From Dactylonectria macrodidyma (Eukaryota > Ascomycota > Sordariomycetes > Hypocreales > Nectriaceae), in contig JAGMUV010000006.1 in the NCBI GenBank assembly GCA_020744425.1, positions 2,542,001 through 2,606,000 on the forward strand: a stretch of DNA of 64,000 bases, written 5' to 3'. The notes below the pieces were generated by a model. That model had not been told where the DNA came from. It worked only from the letters and a program-made list of their open reading frames with translations, and searched no databases. Shown one piece after another: positions 1 to 10,993 of the stretch (position 1 is its first letter; the number at the start of each line of letters is the position of its first letter). A program made the position numbers and the translations under genes.

Positions 1-722
1 TCTTTTTCTCGGTCTGGTGGACGTCGAGATATCTGCCGATGTATCTTCCCTTGGCTGCAGCCTGGACACTGCGTTGTCTTTGGTCCACGGAGTCGTATCC
101 CTAGGGAATTCTTTCCTAAGTGATGCAACACTAACGGACTTGGATGTCCCATTCGAAGATGCCATAGGGATCCAATCGCTACTGCTGGTGCCCTTGGATG
201 TCGCGATGTTCTTCGCCTGTATTGCGTGCTAAAGATAGCATCCTCAACGTCGCGCGAAATCTCTCGATACTGCAGTACGAATTGATTATGCATCTGGTGG
301 ACGATGCATATGGTTGAGCCGTCCCTTCGGATCAGGAGGTTGTTGATAGTGTCCCAGAAGATTCCATTCTCTCGAAGCAATTGAAAGGATACTAGGTTCG
401 TGCTGAAATCGGTACAATAGGTTGCGTTCCGTAGGCGCAAAATTCCAACTTTCCCTTCTGGAAGTATGACCTCTAGGTCAACTCTTCCAAAACCTAGGAT
501 TGGAACTTCTGATGCTCCTGCAATAACTGCCTCTCCGTCTGCTGCCTTACGGAAGGTCTTAAACCTAGTCAGATCGTTAAAAATATGCAACGTTGTACCA
601 GAATCCAAGATCGTTGATAAACGTAGCGGATACACAGTAGTTGCAGAGGTAAAGGCTGATCGTAGGTGCGCTGTGTTCGCCGCTCCTATGATCTTCACTC
701 TGGCCTTTCTCTCCTGTAATTG
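1..722 (-). CDS. pol: copia Pol, N-terminal part (protease and integrase zinc finger), cut by window edge
   Basis: The frame after the gag TGA stays open for 240 codons to the left edge. It has an aspartic protease active site (ILDSGTTLHIF) about 37 codons after the stop. Further on is a GAG-pre-integrase/HHCC zinc finger, with LWHLRMGH about 50 codons and CPGC about 20 codons before the window edge. Integrase core, reverse transcriptase and RNase H should follow outside. There is no initiator ATG at its start, so expression should depend on readthrough of the gag stop. No internal stop or frameshift is visible. Confidence 0.85.
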
Positions 723-1946
723 TCAGTTCCCTTTCTGTTCTCGTAAAGCATCAACCCTTCTCTGCAGCTCGTGGTCGTCCTCCAGCGCCTTCTTAGCCCT
801 TCGCATACGACGATCGTTGCGAGGCATGCCCTCCGGTCTCTTATCTTCGAACACACACCAGCAGTCAGATAGGTCATGCCCTCTCATACCGCAGGCTGGG
901 CACGTAAGTGCTGGCCTCTTTCCAGAGCGTCCTCCGGAGCCAGACTTCGTCCTCTTCCCACCCTTTGGCGTGGATGCCTCCTCACTGTGGTCACTCTCCT
1001 CGTTGCCTCCCTCTGTGTGGAACGCCCCGCCCCTCACGGTGTTACCACTCGTGGGCCTCTTGCGGGATGCCCATTCACGCATTGTCGAGGCAACCTCTTG
1101 AGGTGTCCAAACCTTTGAGCCATTGGGAGCAGGTCGCTGTACGCCCGATGCAATCAGGTCAATACCTCCTGGTCTAGATTGGGAATCTGATTCTAAGGTT
1201 TCACTCCCACTGCTTGTGTGGAGTCGTCGCTGCTCAGCCGCTTCTGCTTGGGCAGTCTGGTGGGCGAGCGCATCTTGGAGGCGTCTTCTCTGAAGAACTG
1301 CTTCGGCATCTAGAATCTTGGCCCCCTCCGTGAAAGCTGTTGCATAGCTTTGATGGATTGGTTCAATTAGGTCAGCGAACTCTCGAAGCCATTGACCGGT
1401 CTCAGTCTCTGCTAGGTGATACTTCTTTGCCTTGATCATCATCGATTCCCACGATTCAAGCCATTGTGGGAAGGCTTTCTGATTCTTAAAGCCTTTCATC
1501 ACGGCAATATATTCGTCTTTCACCTTAGCCATCATGAAGCCTTCTGATGGAGCAGCAGAGCTCTTGAGCAGCTGCATCCACTCTCGCAGTGTGTCTTTTC
1601 TGTCGAGCGGTTGCCTGAACTTTGTCGAAACTGTCTCCAGGATAGTATCGTATACCGTATTGATCTCTGTCTCCTGCTTTCCGAAGTCCCGCTTCCTGAC
1701 TTCCCATTGCCTAAACACAGCATCATACGCTCGCTGCTGCGACGGTGATAGCTGGGTATAGTCTGTAGCAGTAGTGTTAAAGTCGCTATACTGAGGCTCT
1801 CTTGGTTCTTGCAAGAGTTCCCCAATAGGGTGATCAGGGTGCATGTAAGACCATATCTTCCTTGGAGTCTTGGCTGACAGGGACTGAATCCACGCATCCC
1901 ATTTTTCCTTCCCAGTCAAGATCACTCTCTGGTCTTTTGACGTCAT
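723..1946 (-). CDS. gag: copia Gag polyprotein
   Basis: A 407-residue ORF with a helical capsid-like N-terminal two-thirds and a CX2CX4HX4C zinc knuckle (CPACGMRGHDLSDC) at about residues 350-363, followed by a basic C-terminus. In this family Gag forms the virus-like particle and packages element RNA through the knuckle. The ATG at 1946 follows a leader of about 145 nt downstream of the primer-binding site. The ORF ends with a single TGA at 723-725, and the pol reading frame continues in the same phase beyond it. The stop is followed by CAATTA, the well-known leaky context, so Gag and Gag-Pol are probably both made from one message. Confidence 0.88.
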   Translation of the reverse strand: MTSKDQRVILTGKEKWDAWIQSLSAKTPRKIWSYMHPDHPIGELLQEPREPQYSDFNTTATDYTQLSPSQQRAYDAVFRQWEVRKRDFGKQETEINTVYDTILETVSTKFRQPLDRKDTLREWMQLLKSSAAPSEGFMMAKVKDEYIAVMKGFKNQKAFPQWLESWESMMIKAKKYHLAETETGQWLREFADLIEPIHQSYATAFTEGAKILDAEAVLQRRRLQDALAHQTAQAEAAEQRRLHTSSGSETLESDSQSRPGGIDLIASGVQRPAPNGSKVWTPQEVASTMREWASRKRPTSGNTVRGGAFHTEGGNEESDHSEEASTPKGGKRTKSGSGGRSGKRPALTCPACGMRGHDLSDCWCVFEDKRPEGMPRNDRRMRRAKKALEDDHELQRRVDALREQKGN

Positions 1947-2095
1947 ATTCGGATCGGCCGGAACGGACGGTATCGATCGATTTTGACCGCGTCACGACGT
2001 ATTCTATCTGAACAACGATGGATATCGGCCCTTCGAGGTCTGGCTCGATGCAAATCGTGTTGTTGCTGTCTTTTTCAATGGAATTGTCGCGAACC

Positions 2096-2106
2096 GGGCT
2101 CATAAC
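2096..2106 (-). other. primer-binding site matching the tRNA-iMet anticodon loop
   Basis: The plus strand here reads GGGCTCATAAC, identical to the anticodon stem-loop of fungal initiator methionine tRNA. Element RNA is therefore complementary to the inside of tRNA-iMet rather than to its 3' end. This is the half-tRNA priming known from Drosophila copia and some fungal copia elements. It directly abuts the LTR's terminal CA, as expected. Confidence 0.8.
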
Positions 2107-2280
2107 TGTCACGAGCTTTTGTCGTGTGAGGCACCTGATTGGGTGTGTGTATGTTCTTGATTGTGTCAAGTCCCCGCTCTGAGTCCCTGTACACCCTTTA
2201 TGCTAAAATAGCTAGAAGGATATTGCTATAGCAGGCACACGCCATATACACGCCCTGCTACCCAAATACACATCGTGACA
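2107..2280 (-). repeat. 5' long terminal repeat of the copia element
   Basis: A 174-bp LTR bounded by a perfect 8-bp terminal inverted repeat, TGTCACGA at 2107-2114 and TCGTGACA at 2273-2280, with the canonical TG...CA ends. The inner end is directly followed by the primer-binding site, which fixes that boundary. It should carry the element's promoter, firing leftwards, away from KCS1. The second LTR lies outside the window, so identity between the two could not be measured. Confidence 0.88.
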
Positions 2281-2354
2281 GCAGCGGTAGAAGTACTGGC
2301 AGAAGCACTGGCAGCACCCCGGGGCGAGGCGTCCCAAGACACCCCGGCTGCTGC

Positions 2355-2412
2355 CAATCCCAATGCCACTCCCAATGCCACTCCCAATGCCACTCCCAAT
2401 GCCACTCCCACT
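2355..2412 (+). repeat. 12-bp coding minisatellite in KCS1
   Basis: Four near-perfect tandem copies of AATGCCACTCCC encode NATP-NATP-NATP-NATP, running into a Thr/Pro tract. The unit is a multiple of three, so copy-number change would keep the frame. The repeat lies within 150 bp of the LTR insertion. Confidence 0.85.
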
Positions 2413-2556
2413 CCCACACACACTCCCACCTCCATCACCACAACTCTAGCCAATCCTCTCACCAACGTGCCCTCTTTACCCTCCATCTCTCCCACATCTT
2501 CCTCGTCTGCCGGGTCTCTCGAGGCCCCTTCCTCTGCCGACAACGTGCTCATACCC

Positions 2557-5500
2557 ATGCCGGTTCCCGCGCCGGTCCCACCGCCCTCGCATGTCCCCCA
2601 TGGTGATGCCAATCCTGGTGCAGCCAACAATATAAAGCCCCGACCTGCCGGTCCACTGCCGCGGCAGTCTGGTCCTTCGTTGCTATCCCAGGCCTTGGCT
2701 TCAGCTCGTGGCATTCCTTCTACATCCTCTACCACTACCGTAACCACGACTCACATCCCCAGCCGATCGAAGCAGAACCCGCCGGCGCCCACCAAGCCCA
2801 TCAACCCCACCTCGATATCTCCAACCACGACCACAACAGCCGTCACCATCGCTCCCGCCCTCCCTCCGCGATCTGACCGAGACATTACAGTCCCCCTCGC
2901 CTATTCACTACCTCAAGATGCTCCCGCCCAATGCGGCGACCGCAGGCCGCTGACAAGAGCCTCATCGCAACCCATCGACATGGCAGCCTCCACCACTATC
3001 GCAACTCCCGTCACCGCCATGACCTCCCTCGCCGCGCGCGAGGCCGCCAGCGTGCCCTCCTCATTCACTCATTCAACTCTTAACTTTCGGGACATGGTCC
3101 TTGACTCCCGTCACGAATTGGACATACCCCGAGGACAAAGACCTTCTACGTCTCTCGATATTGACCTCGACAGCCCATACAGTCCTCGACCCCTTGCCCA
3201 AATAGGACACCTCGACGACTTCACCCTGAACCAGGTCGATCATGACGTCAAACTGCTACCGACACCTCCCGGACAGGATGATGGGACCAACGGTCATCGA
3301 CCTGGCCAGCGGCCAAAAGGCCCTCCTCACTGGCAAAGCATGGTACCCGAGAAGAAGGAAAAGATTTGGTCCATCGGCTCTGGCGAGGGCTCTGAGGAGG
3401 ACGGCTTGGTTGAAAAGTCGGTCGCCGAGGCAATGGCAGGCGTCGAGCCCAGCACGAGGAGCCGAAAGTCAAGTTACAGCCTTCGATTCTTCAAAGAAGG
3501 TCTCCCGCCAGAGGAAAAGGTTCGTCGCAAGGACTCGAGGCTTCCCGCCAAGGACAAGCTCACTCCTACCGTGGAAGAAGTTGGGGAATTGAAAACTCGA
3601 GACAAGAGAGAACCGTTCGCCAAGCAAACCACCTCTGTCCGACTCCCGTCTGGAGATGGCCCTCTCTCTGAGCCTTCTAAGGTGCAGCCTACGCCTTCGT
3701 CTGTCCCCGAAGAACCCTCTGCGGTTACCTCGTCGCCCGAAAGTTACTTTTCTTTGCCCGTCAACGGATTCACTGCCAAGGACGAGCCGTTGCGGTCGCA
3801 GGTACCCAAGCCACAACTCGCTGGTGGTCATGAAGCCAAGCCCGTGGAGACACCAGGAGTGGGGCCGATCCCGGTTGTCGATGCCGAGGTCGACGGCCAA
3901 GCCCAAGTGGAGGCTCGGCGGAAGTCAGGTGACAGTTCCAGTACCGAGATCGCAGGATCTCATGATGAAGCAGATGCAGACGAATCGGGCGAGGAGAAGA
4001 TCTCGTCTGCCCTTTTCTTACCCCACCAGGAATTTCGGGAATCTTGTGTCGCCGTAGGCGAGAATCGTCAGGAGCGGGCCCCGACTCGGGTACCCCGGGC
4101 TCGGTCACCTTCTCAGAGCCAGCAACGTCCGTGGCTTGTTAAGGCCGATGAGCCTGAGCCAGAGGTTCAGGAAAAAGATGAATCTCCTTATGGCCTTCGC
4201 CGCTTCTCATCCCGCGAGAGCCTGGCTTCAAGGCATGACCTCGTGACTGACAGGCTGGAAGAGTGCGCTCCTATTAAAGATGACTGTGATCCAAGGAACA
4301 TTGTCGTACCCAAGCCATCCCAAGCCGTGAACCAGTACGATGACCATGTCCATGAACACCAGCATCATCCCCCGGAACCCCTTGAGGCCATTGAGCTCAT
4401 TCCGTATAAGCATCAAGTCGGTGGCCACACCACCCTCTGGCGTTTTTCTCGCAGGGCCGTCTGTAAGCAGCTCAATAACAGGGAAAACGAATTTTACGAG
4501 ACCATCGAAAGTTATCACCGTGATCTACTCCCTTTTCTCCCTCGGTATGTTACCTCGATCTTTCAGGCTTGAAATTGGTGTAGTACTTTTTTCTAACATG
4601 GACTAGATACATTGGGGTTTTGAACGTCACTTTTCAAAAACAGGCTCGACGGAAAAGTACATCCAAGAAGGAAGATTCTGCCGTTGCGGAGCGCAAAAAG
4701 TTGCAGGAACAAGCGGCGACGAAACAGGGGACCGAAAAGAACGAGCGCAAGATGTCTCATGGCAGGGTCATCAGCCAGTCTTTGGCCAACGCCAACATCC
4801 CGATCCCGACGGTGACCTTTGACGACAACAAACACATACTTCCCCGCAATCTTCTGCAACCCACTCCACTCGTCGAGTCGTTTCGACGCCGAAGCATCTC
4901 CACAGTCAAGGTCTCGGGTTGTGCGAAATCGGGAGTCCCAGCCCGACCACCCATGGAAGAGCGACCCAATAGCTGGGGCGCAACCACGGTCAACAAGCGG
5001 CTGCGTAACGAGGTATTTAACGATGCTTTTCTCAAAGAGCCCGTGGAGATTCATCGACACCGCCGGCCGCACCAGAGGTCGATCCCACGACCCACTCTGC
5101 AGCGGCTCCTCCGATCTACTAACTCGGACCCTAGTCTGCTAAGCGGACGCGACTCGACATTTGGCGATCTTGATGAGTTGCATGACTCCCAATCGAGAAG
5201 GCCTGCTTCTGCGTACGCTCACAGCGAACTCGAACCAGAACATGATTATGTCCAGTCTGAACCTGAGACACCCGAAACAACCGATGTAAAGGACGTGACT
5301 GGGACAAGCGCCCCTGAGCCCGAGACGTTTACCGCCAACGCCTTGGCATCTAAGAAAAAGCGAAGGTATTCGGCTGGTGGACTCCGACGGAAGCCTCAGG
5401 ACGTGAGAGAGTCGAGGGGCGATCTCAAGTATTTCGAAGAAGCCGACGGCGCCGGTTACAAGGCCGATGACGAGACCCAGGCTGAAGCAGATTCATATCC

Positions 5501-6554
5501 CAGTACGAATGGTCATAGCACTCCGACAACGAATGGAGACAACTCCGCGACAAATGGTGACAACTCCACGAATGGTGAGAATGGCATGACGCGTGGATTT
5601 GAACATCCCACGACAAATGGAGTTGAACATCCCACGACCAACGGTGTCGAAAATACAACTGAGCCAACAGACTCTGCCTATAACTCTGCTGTCACCTCCA
5701 CGATACCAAGCCCCTCCGAGTTCCAAAAGATTCCTCGCCCAATCAACCCAAAGGAAGCCAAGATGCAACGGGATCGCATCGAGTATTTCCTTCTCTTGGA
5801 GGATCTAACGTCTGGGATGAAGAGACCATGCATGATGGATTTGAAGATGGGCACCAGGCAGTATGGTGTAGAGGCCGCTCCAAAGAAGCAAAAGTCTCAG
5901 CGAGAAAAGTGTCGAACAACAACTTCGGCCGAGCTGGGTGTGCGAATCTGTGGCCTTCAAGTCTGGAACGTCAAGACGGAGACGTACGACTTCCAGGACA
6001 AGTACTATGGCCGGAAGCTCAAGGCAGGCAAGGAATTCCAGGGAGCGCTTCAAAGGTTTCTTTACGACGGCGTTGACTTGCACAGCGTCCTCCGCCACAT
6101 TCCTGGGGTTCTGAAAAAGCTTGGCCAGCTAGAGGAAATTGTACGAGGCCTACGTGGCTACCGCTTCTACGCGGCGAGCCTGCTCATGTTCTACGATGGC
6201 GACGCATCCGATGACGCAACCGACTACGAGACAGTGTACGATTCGACGACGGACTTTGCAACAGACACGGAAGAGACGTCGCGGAAAAAGAAGAAGAATA
6301 AGCGAGAGATTGATTTCAAGATTGCCGATTTTGCCAACAGTCTAACGCCCCTAGACCAGATCGAAGACAAGCCATGTCCACCCCAACACCCGGATCAACC
6401 AGATGGTGGGTTTCTCAAAGGACTTGGCAGCTTGAAAAAGTATTTTCTTCAGATCCAACGAGACGTGAGGCAAGAGCTGGATCTCGATCCTCGCGGGCGA
6501 TGCTCCACAGCTGACAACGTCGATGAGATTGACGAGGGAATGATTAGCGTGTGA
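2557..6554 (+). CDS. KCS1: inositol hexakisphosphate kinase (IP6K/KCS1 family); N-terminus interrupted by LTR
   Basis: Makes 5-InsP7 from InsP6. Two exons: up to 4544 and 4607-6554; the 62-nt intron has GTATGT, a CTAAC branch and TAG, and joins PFLPR to YIGVLNVTF, a conserved family junction. The PxxxDxKxG inositol-phosphate-binding motif (PCMMDLKMG) is near residue 1069 counted from the first ATG. The SLL motif ([10 protein letters not shown]) is near 1186 and the DF metal-binding motif (KIADFANS) near 1235. The long N-terminus is low complexity, with four NATP repeats and TNG repeats in exon 2. The frame is open upstream of the first ATG (2557) right up to the copia LTR at 2280, with no ATG. 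The native start was therefore probably separated by the insertion, or translation now begins at 2557 (1311 residues). Confidence 0.85.
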
Positions 6555-7270
6555 TTTACCTTGGGCGGTCTGATACCACGCTTAAAGATCTTGGCACTGC
6601 TTCTTTTACTGTTCTGGATTGTTTTTGTTATGGTTTTTTTTTTTTTTACTTTTTCTGTTTTTCTTTCTTTCCGTCATCTTCTATTCTTTTCGGGCTATCC
6701 GGAGTTTAAAGGAGCTCGTCCTTGCAGGAACGAGCGAAAAGTGCCCATCTCAGGACATGCGCGTCTCATGACATTTTGTTACCAAAAACATACCCTGCAT
6801 CGATTTAGGCGCAAGCGACGAAAGGAGACTTGATCGGATGGACCTGGAAGGAGTTTTTGTGTTTTCAAAACTTTTATTCGTATCGACCCTCGGGCAGAGC
6901 TTCGACAAGGAGATGATTGCTTGCGGGTTTGTTTGTTAATAGGCGGCCGGTGGTACGGAACAGAATGAGCTCTATTTATGACGATGAAGGTGGGACGGGT
7001 ATCGGTTGGTGATGGCGGACCGGAACAGGAATCTAGAGTGTTAGAAAAAAATGCAACTAGAAGGGTCTTTGATCCTATATCAGCGTGGAAGTTCTGTGAT
7101 GTAATGTCAGTGGTACGAGGCGAGGTGGAGTTTGTAGTACGCACATGCGCTACCGTGAATTTACGGCTCACCTGCGTTATCTTGCACCAGTATGCATTGT
7201 AACCTGAACCGTCTTGAACCAGCATCGAAATACCCGTCCAACGTATTGCCAGTCTGTCAGTTCTCTAGCC
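6555..7270. other. KCS1-oxidoreductase intergenic region
   Basis: Holds the probable KCS1 3' UTR, with a T-rich tract near 6600-6670, and the oxidoreductase promoter. No further gene recognised. Confidence 0.5.
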
Positions 7271-8847
7271 ATGGGTTCCATTATATCTACCATCCAGGGC
7301 ACCATCTTTACCGTGTCATCCATCATCAAGACCCTCTCACACCTCAACACGCAGTTCTCCTTACTCCTCAGACGCGCCAACAACCCTCCTGGCCTCCCTG
7401 TGCCCAACCCAACGTCTTCATATTGGCTCGACGACCCGCCATTCCCCGCACTGTGCAATGTCCAAGGAAAGCTGCTCGAGGAGGCAGATGTCGTCATCAT
7501 CGGGAGCGGCATCGCTGGTGCGTCGGTAGCCAAGACACTCCTCGAGCTCTCCACCAAGGATGAAGCGCCGCTGTCGGTAGTGGTCTGCGAGGCGAGGCAG
7601 CTGTGCAGCGGCGCGACGGGACGCAATGGTGGGCATATCAAAAGTACACCGTACGAGGTCTTTTCCGGTTTCAGGAGAAAGCTTGGTCCTCGGCGGGCAA
7701 GCGAGCTGGTTCGGTTCCAGATGAGGCACCTGCCCACGCTGTTGGAGGTCGGGGCTACGGTGCCAGCGGGCGAGGTGCGGGAGGTGCGGACGGTGGATCT
7801 GTTCATCGAGCACAAAGATTTTGAGAAGGCAAAGCGGGATGTTGAGGAGTTGAAGGAGTGGGTGCCGGAGGTGGTGTGCGAGGTGTTGGACGCCGAGGGT
7901 GCGAGAGAAGAGGTAAGAGTCTCAGAGGCGTGGTTTCGTGACGCTGATTATTACAGTTTGGCGTCAACGCCTCGATCGTGGGCGCGGTATCATACAAAGC
8001 CGGAGCTCTCTGGCCTTATCGTCTCGTCACCGGAGTGTGGGATAGCCTGCTTCGACGATTCCCCAGCCTAACCATCAGCACACAAACGGCAGTGGAGGCC
8101 GTCAACCACACGCTGTCATCTTCATATACATACTCGGTCAAGACATGCCGCGGCATCATCAAGGCCCGACATGTCATCCACAGCACCAACGCCTTTGCGC
8201 CGGAGCTCGTACCATCGCTCCAGGGCAGCCTCACCGGCGCACTCGCCCACATGTCGGCCCAGCGCCCAGGCAACGCGTTCCCAGCATCGCATGGCCAGCT
8301 TTCGTGGTCCATTATCTACAGCCCCGGGTTCGACTACGTAACGCAGCGGCCGGACGGTGACGACGGTACGCCGGGTGACTTGATGGTGGGCGGGGGATTC
8401 TTCCGCAGCAGCGAGTCGGGCCTGGACCAGATGGGCGTGTGGGACGACGCCCGGATGGACGCGCTGCCAGGCATGCATATCCGGGGCGTGATGCCGACGA
8501 CGTTTGAGCCACGATGGGGTTCGGGCGGCGAGGTGAAAAAGGTGTGGACGGGCATACTCGGCTTCACGGGCGACCTGATGCCCCTCGTCGGCCGCGTCCC
8601 GGAGTCTGCCCCGCAGCCCGGCTCCGGAGAGTGGGTCGCTGCCGGCTTCAATGGCGAGGGCATGGTGTGGGCGTGGCTTTCGGGCACGGCGCTGGCGATC
8701 ATGGTGTTGGGCAAAGAGGACGAGGAGCTGGAGAAGGGGGTTGGGCGACCTGAAGGGAAGCTTTCTGAGTGGTTTCCTCAGGAGCTTAAGGTGGATAGGG
8801 GGCGTTTGAGGAGGGCTAGGTTACAGAACTTGGCTGATGCTGTCTGA
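7271..8847 (+). CDS. FAD-dependent amino-acid-oxidase-type oxidoreductase (DAO family)
   Basis: Two exons, 7271-7912 and 7957-8847 (510 residues); the 44-nt intron has GTAAGA and ACAG. The Rossmann dinucleotide-binding motif VVIIGSGIAGAS sits at about residues 73-84. It is followed by a Glu-ending second strand (VVVCEAR) and the ATGRNGGH loop typical of DAO-fold enzymes that contact FAD. The C-terminus has GILGFTGDLMPLVGRVP and GFNGEGM, the second FAD contact. The substrate is unknown; fungal relatives oxidise amines or amino acids. The hydrophobic N-terminus (residues 1-35) may be a weak membrane or targeting segment. ATG 7271 was chosen over the in-frame ATG at 7214 for its better context (GCCATGG). 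Confidence 0.85.
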
Positions 8848-9179
8848 TTCGATATTCGATGATAGCTTGGAACTTAGTATGAGACCTCTCGGAGGTTTCA
8901 TTACCCTTGGCGTGGTAGTGTACTTCATTACAGGTCGGGGTAGGATGAACGACGTTGGCAGTTGTTGACACTTTGTACCCCCGGTGATTCATCCTCGCCA
9001 GCTGGCAGCCCGTCAACAAACACGGCCACCACTCGATTCTCGTTACCGAAATAATCTCCGCGTCTCTTTTCTCTCTATTTATCCCCTTCTTGGACCACAA
9101 TTCGATTTCCTTCATCTTCGTCACCCTTTCTCCTCGCCCTTCGCTTGATCATTGCTAGGCATTCTCTTTCGCACCATCT
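8848..9179. other. short intergenic region
   Basis: Terminator region of the oxidoreductase and promoter/5' UTR of the Rho-like gene, with a CT-rich tract (9060-9175) typical of fungal leaders. Nothing else seen. Confidence 0.45.
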
Positions 9180-10481
9180 ATGGCTGCCGATGACAACATC
9201 GATATGTGGCGCACCCGCGTGCCCAGCCGCCTTGACCGAGAAGACCCGTTCGAGGGTGATGGCTTCGAGTCTCGCCCTGCAACGCGTCTGGTAAGTTTCC
9301 TTGCCCTCTGATCAACTGCACCTTTCTAACAAATTAATCCACAGACCTTTCGCGAGCCAGACCCGCCGGTTCATCGTCCATCTACTCGCCTCAGCTTCCT
9401 TCGCTCTGCTACGCCGCTATTTCGTCGTTCGTCTTCGCGCTCGCAAAGACCTCCTTCTCCTTATGTTGCCCGTCAACCTGCGCCTGAGAAAAGCGGTTTG
9501 CTAGGGCTGTTCTCTCGTAAACGGAAGCGAGAGCCGTCTCCTGAGCCTGAGTCTATTCCAGTGCCTCGATACCAAATGAACTTTCTCTTTGTCGGGGCCC
9601 ACGGCTCTGGACAGACATCTCTGCTATTGTGAGAATATCGTAAACACTTCTGGTCGTTTAGCTAACGTTTGTAGCCGTGCTCGTTATGGATACTTCCCAG
9701 ATGTAAGTCATTTAGCATTCCTTAAAGTGCAAGCGCTAATATCTTCCCAGACCCGTGCATTCTCTCGACCGTTGTATGAGACATATTCTATAAGCCGCAA
9801 CTTTGAAGACAGGATTGTCCAGGCCGAGATGTAGGATACCTCGGGTACGCCAGACCTCAACACTGTCGAGCGCTGCGCTTTCATGAAATTTGATGCCATT
9901 TTTTTGTGCTTTGATATCTCGGACAAGGTTTCCTTGTACACCATTGAACAGTGGGTGGGTTTGAGCCTGCTTGTGCATATCAAGGCCCGGGCTAACGGTG
10001 GCAGTGGCAACATGCCTCCAGCAACGGATTCGGTCCGCAGGGGGGATACGATCCTCCAGTGTTCCTGTTGGGCTTGAAGAAAGACCTTCGTGATCAGTGC
10101 TTTCTGGAGGACCACCGAAACGGGCGCAACCGTAACGTACCTGGGGTGTTGGCGAATCCGCCCTGTTGCGTCATGCCAGGAGAGGTATTACCACTATAGC
10201 GTGTCCAATTTTGACTCTGCTAACAATGATAGGCCATGTTTCACGCGGACCGACTTGGTCATGTTAAGTATCTTGAATGCTCTGCTGCAACAGGTGAGGG
10301 TATGGAAGCAGTGCTCGACGAAGCAGTGCGGGAGGCATGGGACCAGAGGGACTGGCAAGAATTGTTTAGCGATACTGATGAGGATGAGACTCAAATTCAG
10401 AATCGGAGAGAGATATGTCGACAGATGAGGAAGGCTAACACAGGGTTGAGACAATTCTTTCCTTCGATTATGGCCATGTGA
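9180..10481 (+). pseudogene. Rho-like small GTPase with in-frame TAG and altered P-loop
   Basis: Six exons with good splice sites: 9180-9290, 9345-9628, 9675-9702, 9751-9954, 10005-10184, 10233-10481. They join in phase into 352 codons with a proline/arginine-rich N-terminal extension of about 115 residues. GTPase motifs: G1 GAHGSGQT, where the usual Lys is Gln; G3 DTSGT; G4-like LLGLKKDLRD; G5 CSAATG. A single TAG at 9832-9834 lies just before G3, at the place where Rho proteins usually have Trp (WDTAG). TGG to TAG needs one G-to-A change. All introns and the rest of the frame are intact, so this is a recent nonsense allele, a sequence error, or a divergent member already unable to bind GTP normally. 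No lipid-attachment CaaX box is seen at the C-terminus (FFPSIMAM). Confidence 0.7.
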
Positions 10482-10993
10482 ATAAGTGGCTACAACAGTT
10501 TCCATTTGGTTACTGTTAGAGCGCCAGTCTATACCAGTGGGCTTGAGGGAAAAATGTACAAATATTGTATTTGCTTGTCAAGGAAACTAAACTTCTCTGC
10601 CGTGAGTTCAGTGGGATGGGTAAAGTGGTTCGGAGCCAAGCTGGTCATTGTGTTGTAGTTGCTAAAGAATAAAACCGGGCTTCAGGGTAAGCAGTTGGCA
10701 GGTTGTCATTGTTAACTGTGTGTGACTTGGCGGTCCGTGCTCAGCGTAACTCTGATCTCGCAACCACACCCAGATCCATTTATCACTACGATCTATAGCA
10801 TCTCAACTGGACAATACGCAATCACCAAACGCCCTAAATCATCGCTATGCGGATTGCATAGAGGAAAATGTGCTTCCAGCCGCTATTGCCTTCGAGCTTT
10901 TCTGTCTTGCACCGCGGTGAATGAACACTTGTCCTGAGGATATAAGTCCTCCATCTACAATCAACACACTACACCTTCAAAGAATCTACGCAA
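10482..10993. other. intergenic region upstream of ALG14
   Basis: No gene recognised. Contains the 3' end of the Rho-like gene and the ALG14 promoter. Confidence 0.4.

Larger units (their letters stand above)
1..2280 (-). mobile_element. Ty1/copia LTR retrotransposon, 5' part only
   Basis: Minus-strand element entering from the right: 5' LTR (2107-2280), a primer-binding site immediately inside it, a leader of about 145 nt, gag, and then the protease and integrase zinc-finger part of pol, which leaves the window at base 1. The gag zinc knuckle, the DSG protease motif and the HHCC integrase finger give the class. The order protease then integrase and the internal tRNA-iMet primer site fit copia rather than gypsy. 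The right flank starts at 2281; the 5-bp target duplication would begin with GCAGC, but its partner is outside the window. The frames show few lesions, so the copy looks young. The 3' LTR, reverse transcriptase and RNase H cannot be seen. Confidence 0.9.

Noticed and set aside
466..1101. 211-codon plus-strand frame across gag/pol
   Set aside because: Antisense shadow of the copia frames; Gag zinc knuckle and protease motif are on the minus strand.
2226..2747. 173-codon minus-strand frame over KCS1 exon 1
   Set aside because: Shadow of the Thr/Pro-rich KCS1 N-terminus, read as Val/Gly repeats on the other strand.
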